Shown here one piece after another: positions 1 through 8,709 of a stretch of DNA of 54,643 nucleotides (position 1 is the first letter of the stretch; every line of letters begins with the position of its first letter). The translations under genes and the position numbers were made by a program. The stretch covers positions 1-54,643 of the forward strand of contig CANLTI010000033.1 of assembly GCA_947494095.1 (NCBI GenBank), written 5' to 3'. The notes beneath the pieces were generated by a model, which was given only the letters and a program-made list of their open reading frames with translations, made no database searches and was not told where the DNA came from. This stretch comes from an uncultured Pseudomonadales bacterium. Its GTDB lineage: Bacteria; Pseudomonadota; Gammaproteobacteria; Pseudomonadales; Cellvibrionaceae.

Positions 1-98
1 GCAGGAGCATAAAGTCGAGGAGCACAAAGTCGCAGATGGCTTGAGCGGCCCAGAAAATGATTCATTAGCGCCCAATTGCGGTCCCTCTGAATAGTTGC
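1..98 (-). mobile_element. Family A MITE, right part of a reversed copy
   Basis: This is the edge of a reverse-oriented family A element, cut by the window start. It carries two 15-bp sub-repeats (the gaggagcacaaagtc type), the block GGCTTGAGCGGCCCAG, and the terminal repeat CTGAATAGTTGC at 87-98. That terminus has one mismatch to the consensus CTGAATAGTTAC. The adjacent kinase stop codon lies only one base outside the terminus, so the element abuts the end of that gene. Confidence 0.75.
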
Positions 99-99
99 G

Positions 100-1488
100 T
101 TATTCTAAAGGCAGTTGAATGTGGAAGGTTGTTTCGCCAGCTTGCTCTGAAATAACGGCGATTTGCCCTTTGTGATGATCGGTAATAATAAAGTGTGAGT
201 AGGATAATCGTTGCTCTACGGCGCAACCACTGGCGTTGGTGGTGTTATAGAAAAACGGTTCAAATATATCTTGTTGTTCCTCGGCTGATAGTGCACTGCC
301 ATTATGCTGAATTTTCACCCATACACTATCATAAAAATTACCCACTTCTATATTGATGATAGGCACAAAACCGGTTCCGTTGGCTTGCTCGCAAAGCGCA
401 TAAAAAGCATGCCGAAATAAGCGCAAAAACACCTGCTGCATTTCAGAGGCGTAACAAGGCACACTAGGCACATCTGAAGCATAATTGCGGTTTAAAGCAA
501 TATCGTGAAAGCTAAGGCCGTTGGGCTGAGCATAAAGAGAGTTGGCCAGTTCAATACTGTGATCGAGTATTTGTGCAATATGCGTGTTTTGCTTTTTACC
601 TTGGTGACTTGCCGAAAACTCCAATAAGTTTTGTACCGTTGCTGTTGCCTGAACCCCACTTTTTTGAGCTTTATTTAAAATAGGCGTAATGAGCTGTTTT
701 TGCGCTTCAGGGATTTGGCCTGCTTGCTGCTGAATGATAGACAGTGAGTGAGTAATGCTTTGCAGGGGAACATTAATATCGTGAGCCATTGCCGAGGCGA
801 GCTCGCCCATTGCTGACATTTTATTGCGCTCGACTAATTTGTTTTCGGCTTTCATTTGTTTGGTGATATCGTCAACCAAAATAACAATACCGGTTTCTTC
901 TTGCTCGGTGAGCGCATACAAAGTGATATCAAAATAATATTGATCTCGTTGCCCGTGCTTAATGGTTGTAGTTTTTTTGCTGTCTAAAACACCTTCTACC
1001 TGCTCTTGGGTTAGGGTGATTGTGGGGTAGGCTTCCCACAAGTTCATTCCTGCAATAGTATCAAATGGTCTGCCGGTAATCGTCTCGGCCACATGGTTCC
1101 ATTGGGTGATTTCCATGTTTTTGTTTAACCCAATCAGCATGATCGGCATCGAATCAACAATGCTTTTAATGTAGGCTTCACGATTGGCTAATTGTAAGGT
1201 GGTGCTTTCTAGGCTTGCTGTGCGTCGGCTGACGCGCTCTTCTAGGTCGGCTTTGATGTCGGTCAGTTCGCGATTAGAGCCTGCCGCCCTGCGGTGTGCA
1301 ATGAACAAAAAGATAGACACAATCAAGAGTGTGAGTATCAATACACTACTTGAAAAGTTAGCGACATATTGCCATTTAGTATTGCCGTCACTGTCTTTAA
1401 AGGGCGAAAAAACCTCGGCATAAGCACAAGAGCCGACAAGAGCTGTACTAAGTGAAAATAGGGTCAGGCGGGTTAAAAATTTTGTCAT
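100..1488 (-). CDS. PAS-domain sensor histidine kinase with degenerate ATP-binding domain
   Basis: A membrane sensor protein of about 460 residues. An N-terminal signal-like segment is followed by a transmembrane helix (VLILTLLIVSIFLF), a short coiled coil, and a PAS domain at roughly residues 108-215 beginning SIVDSMPIMLIGLN. The dimerisation helix has the phospho-acceptor motif MAHDINVPLQ near residue 240. The catalytic domain is unusual. The N-box Asn is replaced (LFRHAFYAL), the G1 box DxGxG reads HNGSAL, and no GLGL G2 loop is seen. ATP binding is therefore doubtful, and the protein may act as a phosphatase or pseudokinase. An upstream GTG at 1497 is an alternative start, and neither start has a strong ribosome site. 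No response regulator lies beside it. A family A element abuts its stop codon. Confidence 0.8.
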   Translation of the reverse strand: MTKFLTRLTLFSLSTALVGSCAYAEVFSPFKDSDGNTKWQYVANFSSSVLILTLLIVSIFLFIAHRRAAGSNRELTDIKADLEERVSRRTASLESTTLQLANREAYIKSIVDSMPIMLIGLNKNMEITQWNHVAETITGRPFDTIAGMNLWEAYPTITLTQEQVEGVLDSKKTTTIKHGQRDQYYFDITLYALTEQEETGIVILVDDITKQMKAENKLVERNKMSAMGELASAMAHDINVPLQSITHSLSIIQQQAGQIPEAQKQLITPILNKAQKSGVQATATVQNLLEFSASHQGKKQNTHIAQILDHSIELANSLYAQPNGLSFHDIALNRNYASDVPSVPCYASEMQQVFLRLFRHAFYALCEQANGTGFVPIINIEVGNFYDSVWVKIQHNGSALSAEEQQDIFEPFFYNTTNASGCAVEQRLSYSHFIITDHHKGQIAVISEQAGETTFHIQLPLE

Positions 1489-1497
1489 CGTGGTCAC

Positions 1498-1759
1498 TTA
1501 TTCATCAGCGGCGTTTAGCCTTACTTTTGTTGATTTAGCCCTTAGCAGGCTCATACTTTGATTTTAACAGGGTATTTGATTTTAACAGGGTTCTAGCAGC
1601 TGTTGGAGGAAGTTTTAATATAGCGGTATATTCTATGTAATATCTATAATGTTGGCTCGGTAGCGCTATGCATTAGCTTGGGTGCACAGGCTACATTGCC
1701 CGCCTAACCTGTGCCCGTACCAAGGCATGTCTAGGCGCTTGGGTTGGACTTACTTGGTT
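1498..1759. other. Intergenic, no gene seen
   Basis: Upstream region of the PAS kinase. It holds a short direct repeat (ttttaacagggt twice near 1562-1590) and AT-rich DNA that may include the kinase promoter on the minus strand. No open frame here looks coding. Confidence 0.4.
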
Positions 1760-1995
1760 GTCACTATTCAGAGGGGCCGAAATTAGGCGCTAATGAACTA
1801 TTGACTGGGCCGTTCAAGCCATCTGCGACTTTGTGCTCCTCGACTTTATGCTCCTCGACTTTATGCTCCTGCAAAGTCTACTCTCGCATATCCCTATGCC
1901 GGTGCGCAGCCTAACCCTTTTCTCTACAAGGCCTGGCGCTTAAATGCCCAGAAAATCATCCGTCAGTACTGTTTTTTAGCTTGGCTCAAGGTTGC
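1760..1995 (+). mobile_element. Family A MITE, 236-bp copy
   Basis: The left terminus GTCACTATTCAG is followed by the conserved left arm (gcgctaatgaa...gggcc), three 15-bp sub-repeats (gactttatgctcctc), one CCCTAT unit, and the conserved right arm (gcgcttaaatgcccagaaaa). The right terminus is degenerate (GCTCAAGGTTGC). The flanks ACTTGGTT and ACTTGTCT share their first five bases and look like a decayed 8-bp target duplication. The copy lies between two minus-strand kinase genes. Confidence 0.75.
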
Positions 1996-2014
1996 ACTTG
2001 TCTTAGGTGTTGTC

Positions 2015-3949
2015 TTAGATGTTGTATTGGGCATTGGGTTCGCTGGCCTGTGAATGATTAAGGTTGGGTGCTTGGTGTTTGATTGGGAGTACTACTGTGA
2101 AGCTGCTGCCTTGGTTGTGCTCGCTACTGGCCGAAACACTAGCGCCGAGTAAGCGGCTAATATTGTCGACAATGGCGAGGCCTAAGCCTGTGCCATGACC
2201 AATCTGAAAACGCGTTTCACTATCAAATTGCTCAAAGCGCTTAAATAACTTATGCATGTCTTCTTTTTTTATTCCTATGCCGCTATCAGAAACTATAAAT
2301 TTTATAGAGTGAATATCTGATTGGCTGACTGAAAATTTGACCCAACCGTGTTCAGTATACTTAATGGCATTAGATATCAAATTAATCAGTATTTGGCTGA
2401 GTCGAATAGGATCAGAAGTGATCACTGTATCGTTTGATAGGTTGAATTCAAAAATAAATTCAAGCCCCTTGCTTTCATAGCTCGTTTGTAACTGGTCTAT
2501 AACGTTTTCACACAGGTTGTGTAATACTAAATCTTCGAAGCGCAGCTCTAATTTATCGGCTTCAATTTTACTCAAGTCGAGTATGTCATTAATCATTGCT
2601 AATAGGTGTTTGCCATTGCGTTCAACAGCGTTGAGAGATGAAATTTGGCGAGCATCGAAGCCCTCTGATTTTTTAAGTAATCGTACTGTGTAGCCAATCA
2701 CTGAATTGAGTGGGGTTCTTAACTCGTGAGACATGTTGGCTAAAAAATCTGATTTTACCGATAAAGATTTTTCTGCTTGCTGTTTGGCCTCTGATAGCTC
2801 TTTGTTGAGCTTTTGCTGCATAATAATCGAGTTTTTAGCGTGTTGTAGTAGGCCTATTGTTTGTTCGTTTTTAGCCTTAAAAATATCAGCTGATTTTGCC
2901 AGTAAGCCAATTTCATCTCCGCGTTCGAGCCCAGGGATACCGGTAATATCTTGGCCCTTGCTGAGCTCTGTGAGTACATGGGTTATTTTTTGAATGGGTT
3001 TGATGATTAGCCAAAAGAAATAAAAGGGCGTGATAAAAGCCATAAAAGCACCAAAAATAATGGCGTAAAAAATAATCTTTTTTTGCTGGTTAACATTAGC
3101 GACAGAGTTTTTTTGCTGTTGCTCAGAGGTTTTTTTAGAAAGTTTAGTTAGCGCACTTGAAAAGTATAATATTTCTCTTGCAGAGCCTGCCATAACGACA
3201 CTAATAAGAAAGGTGTAGTTTCTTTTTAAGTTAACGATGTGTAAATAATCTCTTTGATAGCTATCAATGTGATTGCTGAGTGTTTTTTTGTTTTTGTTGG
3301 TTTCAAGTATTTTTATGGCTGCATGAATATTTTTTTTGAATGCGATGAGTTGAGCTTGGTGGCTCTCTAATAGATATGATAGCGAGTGAATTTGAGCTTC
3401 TTTGAGTAATCTTATGATGGTTTCTTTTTGGGGAGGCGTGAGTGTGAGTTCTTTTACTTTGATTGCAAGTGCTTCGGGTGTGTTATTCGTATGTTTTTTG
3501 ACGAGCACCTCTAGTCGAGTTCTATTATCTACCACCGTGTTAAAGTTAACTTTGTAATCGTGTAAATGATCTTCCATGCTGCTTAGGTTTTCGTGGTGGC
3601 TCTGCAAAGAATCTACAGATTTTAGTGTTTTTAATGTGGTCTCAAGTCGTTTATACAGTATGTTAATTTTTTTTGCGGCACTGCGACTGGCAGAGTCTTT
3701 ATAAATAAAGGCGTTACGCTGAAGGTCGATGACATCATGCTGTAGTGAGGTGGTTAGCATCAGTATGTTGGCTTGGGCGTTCGAATTTAAAGTGGCTTGG
3801 TTAAAGTCTTTATGAATAGAATAAGTCGAAAAGCCCAGTACCAGTAGCGGCAGTGTGAGCATAAAATAAGCCGCCAATAATTGTAACTTGATAGAGGCTT
3901 TTAGCGTAGTTTCTTTTAGAAACCCCATGACAGAGGTGTTTAGGCTCAT
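2015..3949 (-). CDS. HAMP-containing sensor histidine kinase
   Basis: A 644-residue inner-membrane kinase. The first transmembrane helix is near residues 18-38. A helical periplasmic region of about 250 residues follows, then a second helix (IIFYAIIFGAFMAF), a HAMP linker, HisKA with FLANMSHELRTPLN, and a complete HATPase_c domain with an N box (NLISNAIKY), DSGIGI and GTGLGLAI. There is no receiver or HPt domain. Its ATG overlaps the stop codon of the upstream solute-binding protein by ATGA, so the two are translationally coupled. By analogy with TorT-TorS, the binding protein may be the ligand-sensing partner. The CheY-like gene encoded divergently at 5621 is the nearest candidate output. 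Ligand unknown. Confidence 0.88.
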   Translation of the reverse strand: MSLNTSVMGFLKETTLKASIKLQLLAAYFMLTLPLLVLGFSTYSIHKDFNQATLNSNAQANILMLTTSLQHDVIDLQRNAFIYKDSASRSAAKKINILYKRLETTLKTLKSVDSLQSHHENLSSMEDHLHDYKVNFNTVVDNRTRLEVLVKKHTNNTPEALAIKVKELTLTPPQKETIIRLLKEAQIHSLSYLLESHQAQLIAFKKNIHAAIKILETNKNKKTLSNHIDSYQRDYLHIVNLKRNYTFLISVVMAGSAREILYFSSALTKLSKKTSEQQQKNSVANVNQQKKIIFYAIIFGAFMAFITPFYFFWLIIKPIQKITHVLTELSKGQDITGIPGLERGDEIGLLAKSADIFKAKNEQTIGLLQHAKNSIIMQQKLNKELSEAKQQAEKSLSVKSDFLANMSHELRTPLNSVIGYTVRLLKKSEGFDARQISSLNAVERNGKHLLAMINDILDLSKIEADKLELRFEDLVLHNLCENVIDQLQTSYESKGLEFIFEFNLSNDTVITSDPIRLSQILINLISNAIKYTEHGWVKFSVSQSDIHSIKFIVSDSGIGIKKEDMHKLFKRFEQFDSETRFQIGHGTGLGLAIVDNISRLLGASVSASSEHNQGSSFTVVLPIKHQAPNLNHSQASEPNAQYNI

Positions 3950-5310
3950 GAGCTAATAAACTCATACCATTTTTGTAAGCTGTAATCATAGCTTGGCATA
4001 ACGCTATTCCACACGGCAACATGACTAAAGCGTGTTTCGTAGCTGCCGCCACTGCGTATATTACCTGGCTGTACAGAGACTTTACCATCAGTACCCTTTA
4101 GTGCGCTGGCAGTCGCTTTACCCGCGTACCAATAATCCCATTCGTCAGGGGATAATAGCTCGCGAGAACGCTCGGCATTAGATATGTAATAGCCTTGGCG
4201 TGCAATAAATGCTCCTGGCCAGCCAGAGAGCCACCAATTCATATATTCATAGGCGGCATCTTCTTGGCGACCGGTGGTGGCAGATGACAAGCACATAACG
4301 CCGTGCCAGCCGCGATACCCTTCTTTGGGCGCGGCGTAGGCGACGGGTATGTTTTGCCCGTTAAGTGACGCAACGGCAGGAGAAAACATGCTTTCAATAA
4401 CAACCCGCCCGCTTTTCATAAATTTAACGCTTTCGGGAACCGAGGTCCAAAAACCGTTAAAGTGACCTTGTTGCTTTTTTTCATCTAGCAGCGCAAATAG
4501 CGTGTCGAGCTCGTTATCACTCATGTTGCCAATGTCGTTAAATCGCATAAGCCCTTGAGCTTGTGCGGCAAGGGCCATATCAAATAAACCAATGGTCGGG
4601 GCGTTGACTACTGCTACTTTACCGCGGTGTTGTTCGTCGAGTAGCCAGCCCCAGCTTTCTGTTTTATAGGCTTCTCCTTTAGGAATGACAGCTGTGTTAT
4701 AACCAAAAGAGTCTACGTTATGCACATAGGGTAAAAAACTGACTTGAGGAGAGATTTTAGGGCCGAGTGAGCCGTCGCTTTGAACGTGTAAAATTTTATG
4801 GGGTGCATCACCTGCGCCTATTTTGGCATGTGGTGTAATGCGACCTGTTTTGGTTAAGGGGTTGATTTCATTCCAATGCTCAATACGCTCTTTTTGAATG
4901 CCTTTAATTGAACCTGAATTCCACAATACATTAATGCTGTTGGACCATTGCTCGTACAAATCAAAGGACTCTGGATACATAGAGGCTTTTTGCAGCACAG
5001 CTGCGCTACCTTTGGGTTCAAAGGTAATCTCAAAGCCCAAGTCTTTCATGGCTTGCTGGCGTAGTTCTTCTTGGAGGGTGACATGAGTACCTAGTACGCG
5101 CAGCTTTATGGGGTTGCGTGCAAAAACGTAGGGGGCTTTGCTGGCGATAGCCACGGCAGCGCATGTACGTGCGGGTTGTGTAATAAAGCGCCTTCTTGAT
5201 GTGCTGATAGCGATAGCGTCTGATGTATTTTCTGTTGTGCTCGATGGCTCGGAAGTGGTACTACTGGCCGAGCGTATCTGTGAGTGTTTCATAAAAATTA
5301 CCGCTATCAT
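3946..5310 (-). CDS. Tat-exported PotD-like extracellular solute-binding protein
   Basis: A periplasmic binding protein of the spermidine/putrescine-binding (PotD/PotF, type 2 fold) class. This is judged from overall layout and motifs such as SFGYNTAVIP and EYMNWWLSGWPG. The long N-terminus contains a twin-arginine motif, SRRRFITQPA, followed by an Ala-rich segment, implying Tat export. ATG codons at 5310 and 5292 are both possible starts. No ABC permease or ATPase genes are nearby. Instead it overlaps a sensor kinase by 4 bp, so a sensory co-receptor role is more likely than transport. An 87-bp family A element sits 30 bp upstream of the start, in the promoter region. Confidence 0.8.
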   Translation of the reverse strand: MIAVIFMKHSQIRSASSTTSEPSSTTENTSDAIAISTSRRRFITQPARTCAAVAIASKAPYVFARNPIKLRVLGTHVTLQEELRQQAMKDLGFEITFEPKGSAAVLQKASMYPESFDLYEQWSNSINVLWNSGSIKGIQKERIEHWNEINPLTKTGRITPHAKIGAGDAPHKILHVQSDGSLGPKISPQVSFLPYVHNVDSFGYNTAVIPKGEAYKTESWGWLLDEQHRGKVAVVNAPTIGLFDMALAAQAQGLMRFNDIGNMSDNELDTLFALLDEKKQQGHFNGFWTSVPESVKFMKSGRVVIESMFSPAVASLNGQNIPVAYAAPKEGYRGWHGVMCLSSATTGRQEDAAYEYMNWWLSGWPGAFIARQGYYISNAERSRELLSPDEWDYWYAGKATASALKGTDGKVSVQPGNIRSGGSYETRFSHVAVWNSVMPSYDYSLQKWYEFISS

Positions 5311-5339
5311 GGTGTGGTTTTATACGTGATACATTTTAT

Positions 5340-5426
5340 GCCACTATTTACAGGTGCTTAAATGCCTAAAAAATAATCCATCAGCACCCTGTTAGCAGGG
5401 GTTTGTGAGTTTGGCCCAATAGTGAC
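5340..5426 (+). mobile_element. Family A MITE, internally deleted 87-bp copy
   Basis: The termini are GCCACTATTTAC and CCCAATAGTGAC, with the conserved right-arm stretch aataatccatcagcaccctg between them and most of the interior lost. The flanks CATTTTAT (5332-5339) and AATGTTAT (5427-5434) match at 6 of 8 positions, consistent with an old 8-bp target duplication. The element lies directly upstream of the solute-binding-protein/kinase operon and may carry or displace its promoter. Confidence 0.65.
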
Positions 5427-5620
5427 AATGTTATAAGCTTTGTTTGGTTATAAGCTTTGTTTGCAGGCTTAGCCTTAAGCTTAGCTATGTTTTTTACTCT
5501 TACTAAGGTTAGTGTAGTGATATCAGAATTATTAGATATTTGGTCAGGTTTTTGAGTGGAGGGGTTGAGCGCTGTGGCCTATGCTAAAGAGGTAAAATAT
5601 TGTAGCTTTAGGATGCTGTT

Positions 5621-5992
5621 ATGGTTGACGTTAAATGTATATTGATGGTGGAAGACAATGCCGATAATGCTGATTTGGCCACGTGGATGCTCGAAGATGC
5701 GGGATACAGCGTGACGACGGCGCAAACGGCTGAAGAGGGCTTAGCTTTATTAGAGAAAAGCCCTTATCAGCTTGTGTTGATGGATATATCGTTACCAGGC
5801 ATGGACGGCAAGCAGGCAATTCAGTTGATTCGAGCGAATGAGCAAAAAAAGCACCTGCCTATTATTGCGTTAACGGCGCATGCTATTTTAAATGAGCGGG
5901 ATGCTATTTTAGCCAGTGGTGCCAACTGTATTGTAACTAAGCCAATTGATGAAGATGTATTTTTAAGCCGGCTTGGGGAGATGATGGCTTGA
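5621..5992 (+). CDS. CheY-like single-domain response regulator
   Basis: A 123-residue stand-alone receiver domain. The acidic pocket is in ILMVEDNADN, the phospho-accepting Asp in LVLMDISLPGMDG, the conserved Thr in IIALTAHA, and the conserved Lys in VTKPID. It has no output domain, so it should act by protein contact, as CheY or a phosphorelay intermediate does. It is transcribed away from the binding-protein/kinase operon and is the nearest candidate partner for that kinase. Its last codons (ATG GCT TGA) fall inside sequence shared with a family A element, so the element may supply the stop codon. Confidence 0.88.
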   Translation: MVDVKCILMVEDNADNADLATWMLEDAGYSVTTAQTAEEGLALLEKSPYQLVLMDISLPGMDGKQAIQLIRANEQKKHLPIIALTAHAILNERDAILASGANCIVTKPIDEDVFLSRLGEMMA

Positions 5993-6046
5993 GCGGCCCA
6001 GCAAATGATTCATTAGCGCCCTATTTGCGCACCTCTGAATAGTTAC
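5983..6046 (-). mobile_element. Family A MITE fragment fused to the end of the receiver gene
   Basis: This matches the first 100 bases of the window from gatggcttgagcggcccag through CTGAATAGTTAC at 6035-6046. The other half of the element is missing, and the match begins inside the last codons of the response-regulator gene. Confidence 0.7.
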
Positions 6047-6060
6047 ATTCGTTATTACAA

Positions 6061-6091
6061 AAAAGGCACTCTTATTAAAAGAGTGCCTTTT
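6061..6091. terminator. Bidirectional terminator between receiver and aminotransferase genes
   Basis: A strong hairpin with arms AAAAGGCACTCTT and AAGAGTGCCTTTT and a short loop. It has an A-run on one side and T-run on the other and sits between two convergent genes. Confidence 0.85.
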
Positions 6092-6124
6092 GCTTTTAGC
6101 TTTACGGTATTGCTTGCTACGTAC

Positions 6125-7402
6125 TTAAGCGGCTAGTGCTTTTTGTACGGTCGCCAGCTTGACGCACACAACAAATACTTTCATGGCAGCATCTACTTGA
6201 TCAACCGTGGGCACCGTAGGCGCAATGCGAATATTGCTGTCTTTAGGGTCTTTACCGTAGGGAAAGGTGGCACCTGCGGGTGTTAATTTAACGCCAGCAG
6301 CACCGGCTAGCGCAACAACCTGTTGCGCTAAGCCTTCTTGAGTATCAAACGAAATAAAGTAACCGCCGTCGGCGGACTCCCACTGACCTAGGTCGTTATC
6401 GCCAAAAGCTTCCTCGAGGTGCTTAAGTACTGATTCGAAGCGTGGCTTAATGATTTCGGCATGTTTTTGCATGTGCGCAGTTAAGCTGCTGGGTACGGCA
6501 AAAAACTTGCTGTGGCGCAGCTGGTTAATCTTATCGGGCCCAATAGTTTGTATGCCAAGCACCTGCTTGAAGCCGTTAAGGTTGTTATCGCTAGCGGCAA
6601 AAAACGCAACCCCAGCGCCTGCATGGGTGATTTTGGAGGTTGATGCAAATTGCAGTACGCTATCTTGAGTGCCGGCGGCTTGAGCGGCCTCCCAAATACT
6701 GGCAAGGGGCGTAGGCGTACTCGATAAATCGTGAATAGCGTAGGCGTTATCCCAAAATACACGGAAACCTGCGCCGGCCGCTTTGCCTAGAGCTGCGATG
6801 CGCGCAACGGTTTCATTGTTGTAAATTACGCCCGTTGGATTGGAGTATTTGGGTACACACCACATGCCCTTAATGCTGCTATCAGCTTTAATCAGTGCTT
6901 CTACGGCATCCATATCGGGACCGCTACTTGTCATGGGTACGTTAACCATTTCAATGCCGAGCTGCTCGCAGATAGAAAAGTGACGGTCGTAACCGGGCAC
7001 CGGGCATAAAAATTTTATCGCGCCTTGTTTTTGCCAAGCGCTATCTGGTCCTTCAAGGCCAAAAAAGTAAGCCGTCGTCATGAGTTGGTACATGAGCGTT
7101 AGGCTACTATTGCCGCTGGCCATAATTTGGTTTGATGGGGTGTTGAGCAATTGCTCGCCGAGCATGCGTGCTTCAGGTGTGCCTTCTAATCCGCCGTAGT
7201 TGCGCGTATCTACGCCAGAGTCGGTTATGTAGTTATGCTGCAAAATACCATCGAGCGCGTCAGAAAGTGATAGCTGCTCAGCAGAAGGTTTACCGCGAGT
7301 AAGGTCGAGGTTTAAGCCTTGCGCTTTAATGGCGGTGTACTCGGTACTGAGTGCTTGTTCCCATTGTTGGAGTTGGTCACGGGAGGCGTTGGCAAGTTGC
7401 AA
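6125..7402 (-). CDS. Class I PLP-dependent aspartate/aromatic aminotransferase (subgroup Ic)
   Basis: A cytoplasmic PLP enzyme of about 425 residues transferring amino groups between aspartate or other amino acids and 2-oxoglutarate. Family hallmarks include LDLTRGKPSAEQL near the N-terminus, MWCVPKYSNPTGVIY, the PLP-binding Lys in QFASTSKITHAGAG, and the C-terminal NIRIAPTVPT. The frame is open from a TTG at 7429. The TTG at 7402, giving MQLANASRDQ, is preferred because GAGGA lies 7 bases upstream and homologues usually start with similar residues. The gene converges on the receiver gene across a bidirectional terminator. Exact substrate range cannot be read from sequence. Confidence 0.88.
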   Translation of the reverse strand: MQLANASRDQLQQWEQALSTEYTAIKAQGLNLDLTRGKPSAEQLSLSDALDGILQHNYITDSGVDTRNYGGLEGTPEARMLGEQLLNTPSNQIMASGNSSLTLMYQLMTTAYFFGLEGPDSAWQKQGAIKFLCPVPGYDRHFSICEQLGIEMVNVPMTSSGPDMDAVEALIKADSSIKGMWCVPKYSNPTGVIYNNETVARIAALGKAAGAGFRVFWDNAYAIHDLSSTPTPLASIWEAAQAAGTQDSVLQFASTSKITHAGAGVAFFAASDNNLNGFKQVLGIQTIGPDKINQLRHSKFFAVPSSLTAHMQKHAEIIKPRFESVLKHLEEAFGDNDLGQWESADGGYFISFDTQEGLAQQVVALAGAAGVKLTPAGATFPYGKDPKDSNIRIAPTVPTVDQVDAAMKVFVVCVKLATVQKALAA

Positions 7403-7693
7403 AATAGAATCCTCTAGCAAAAAGTGCAAATAAACGAAGGTAGAGTCTGCAGCCCAAGTCAGTCATAGTTTATGCTGGCATTGGCGAGACAAAACGAGCA
7501 ATACTATACAGTGATTGCTCAATTTTTTGCGCAATTTTTATAAATGTTGATTAAATGTCGCTATTGAGAGATACCGCTGTTGTGGCGCTGGCGGCCCTTC
7601 AGGCCCTGTGCAACGCAATAGCGCCCGATTGAGCATCTGCCAGTGCGCAACTTAAGCGTGACCATTGAATGAAAAGTAACAGGGGGAATACCG

Positions 7694-7975
7694 GTGGATA
7701 TAAAATTGTTTTTTACGGTTGTAGTGACTGTGTTTTTGGCTGAACTTGGCGATAAAACGCAGTTTGCGACCATGGCTTTTGCCGCAGGCAAAGATGTGAA
7801 CCCTTGGTTGGTTTTTGCCGGCGCGAGTTTAGGGTTGGTTTTAGCAGCGGGTATTGGTGTGCTCGCAGGCCAGCTGTTGGCCAGCTGGCTCAACCCCAAG
7901 TGGATGACTATGGCAGCAGGCGTTGCCTTTATCGCTATTGGCGCGCTAACACTGCATAAAGCATTGTCTTTATGA
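7694..7975 (+). CDS. TMEM165/Gdt1 family small membrane protein (UPF0016)
   Basis: A 93-residue protein with three hydrophobic segments and the family signature ELGDKTQF near residues 17-24. It corresponds to one repeat of the two-repeat Gdt1 fold. Bacterial single-repeat members are thought to dimerise and export Mn2+ or other divalent cations (MneA/Gdt1 family). The start is GTG, with a purine-rich AGGGGGA 7-12 bases upstream. The stop overlaps the next gene by ATGA, so the two are translationally coupled. Confidence 0.85.
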   Translation: MDIKLFFTVVVTVFLAELGDKTQFATMAFAAGKDVNPWLVFAGASLGLVLAAGIGVLAGQLLASWLNPKWMTMAAGVAFIAIGALTLHKALSL

Positions 7976-8598
7976 GTGGTAATGGCAGCGAGCTTTTTTG
8001 CTCGTCAGGGTATATGCCAGAGCTGACCGAGCTTGATTGGTTGGCTTTGCCTGCCATAATTCGCGTGCTTTTAGCAACCGATGGCACAGTCACTAAAAGC
8101 TTAGAGTCGTATTTTTGGGAGCCCATTAGTGTGCGGTGCTTAAAACAGCAGTGCCTAGAGCGACAGCACTTAGCAGGGCAAAATTTCGATGAGCCAGACT
8201 TAGAGACGCAGCCAGAAAAGGGACAAGCAGGCCACGCGCATAATACGTATGCAGGTTACGGTCGCGAAGGTATTTGGCGAGCCACTGACGAGCTTTGGTC
8301 TAGAGAGGTGTGTTTAGAGGGGGTCAATAGCCAAAAGCGTTACGTTGAGGCGTCATCGGTTGTGTGTTTTTCTATTTTGCCCGAAGCTGTGCGTCAAGGG
8401 TTGTTGGCCGGCGAGCTGGGTATTGGTGAGATTATTCGCTTGTTGGGGCTGGAGACTTATCGGCGTGTTGTATCGCTGGGGCAGCAGCCTAAAGCGCCGT
8501 CACCGGCAGTTAGTGTTTGGCGCGTATATCATCTTTATTACAAGGGGCGTATTTTGATGGAGATAAAGGAAGAATTTAATCTAAAGGCATTTGTTTAA
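7972..8598 (+). CDS. Chorismate pyruvate-lyase-like protein (DUF98/UbiC-like)
   Basis: A 208-residue cytoplasmic protein. The N-terminal LLATDGTVTKSLESYFWEPI and C-terminal VWRVYHLYYKGRILMEIKEEF blocks match chorismate lyase-like proteins that form hydroxybenzoate from chorismate. The conserved Arg-bearing region (WSREVCL) and C-terminal Glu pair (EIKEEF) are present. The middle part (about residues 60-100) is less conserved and rich in Gln and Glu. It overlaps the Gdt1-like gene by 4 bp. No ubiquinone or pigment genes are nearby, so the product (4- or 3-hydroxybenzoate) cannot be assigned. Confidence 0.72.
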   Translation: MSGNGSELFCSSGYMPELTELDWLALPAIIRVLLATDGTVTKSLESYFWEPISVRCLKQQCLERQHLAGQNFDEPDLETQPEKGQAGHAHNTYAGYGREGIWRATDELWSREVCLEGVNSQKRYVEASSVVCFSILPEAVRQGLLAGELGIGEIIRLLGLETYRRVVSLGQQPKAPSPAVSVWRVYHLYYKGRILMEIKEEFNLKAFV

Positions 8599-8709
8599 AC
8601 GCAAACTAATCACCTTCATGCGCTTTTGATGAGCTAAGCTAAAGGAATATTGACGTAATGAGGCGATTTAATGCTCATTGGTGACTACTCATTTAGCTAG
8701 GCGATTTAT

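Noticed and set aside
7561..7899. Minus-strand 112-codon frame opposite the Gdt1-like gene
   Set aside because: The plus-strand gene has the family motif and a ribosome site; the shadow has low complexity and no homology.
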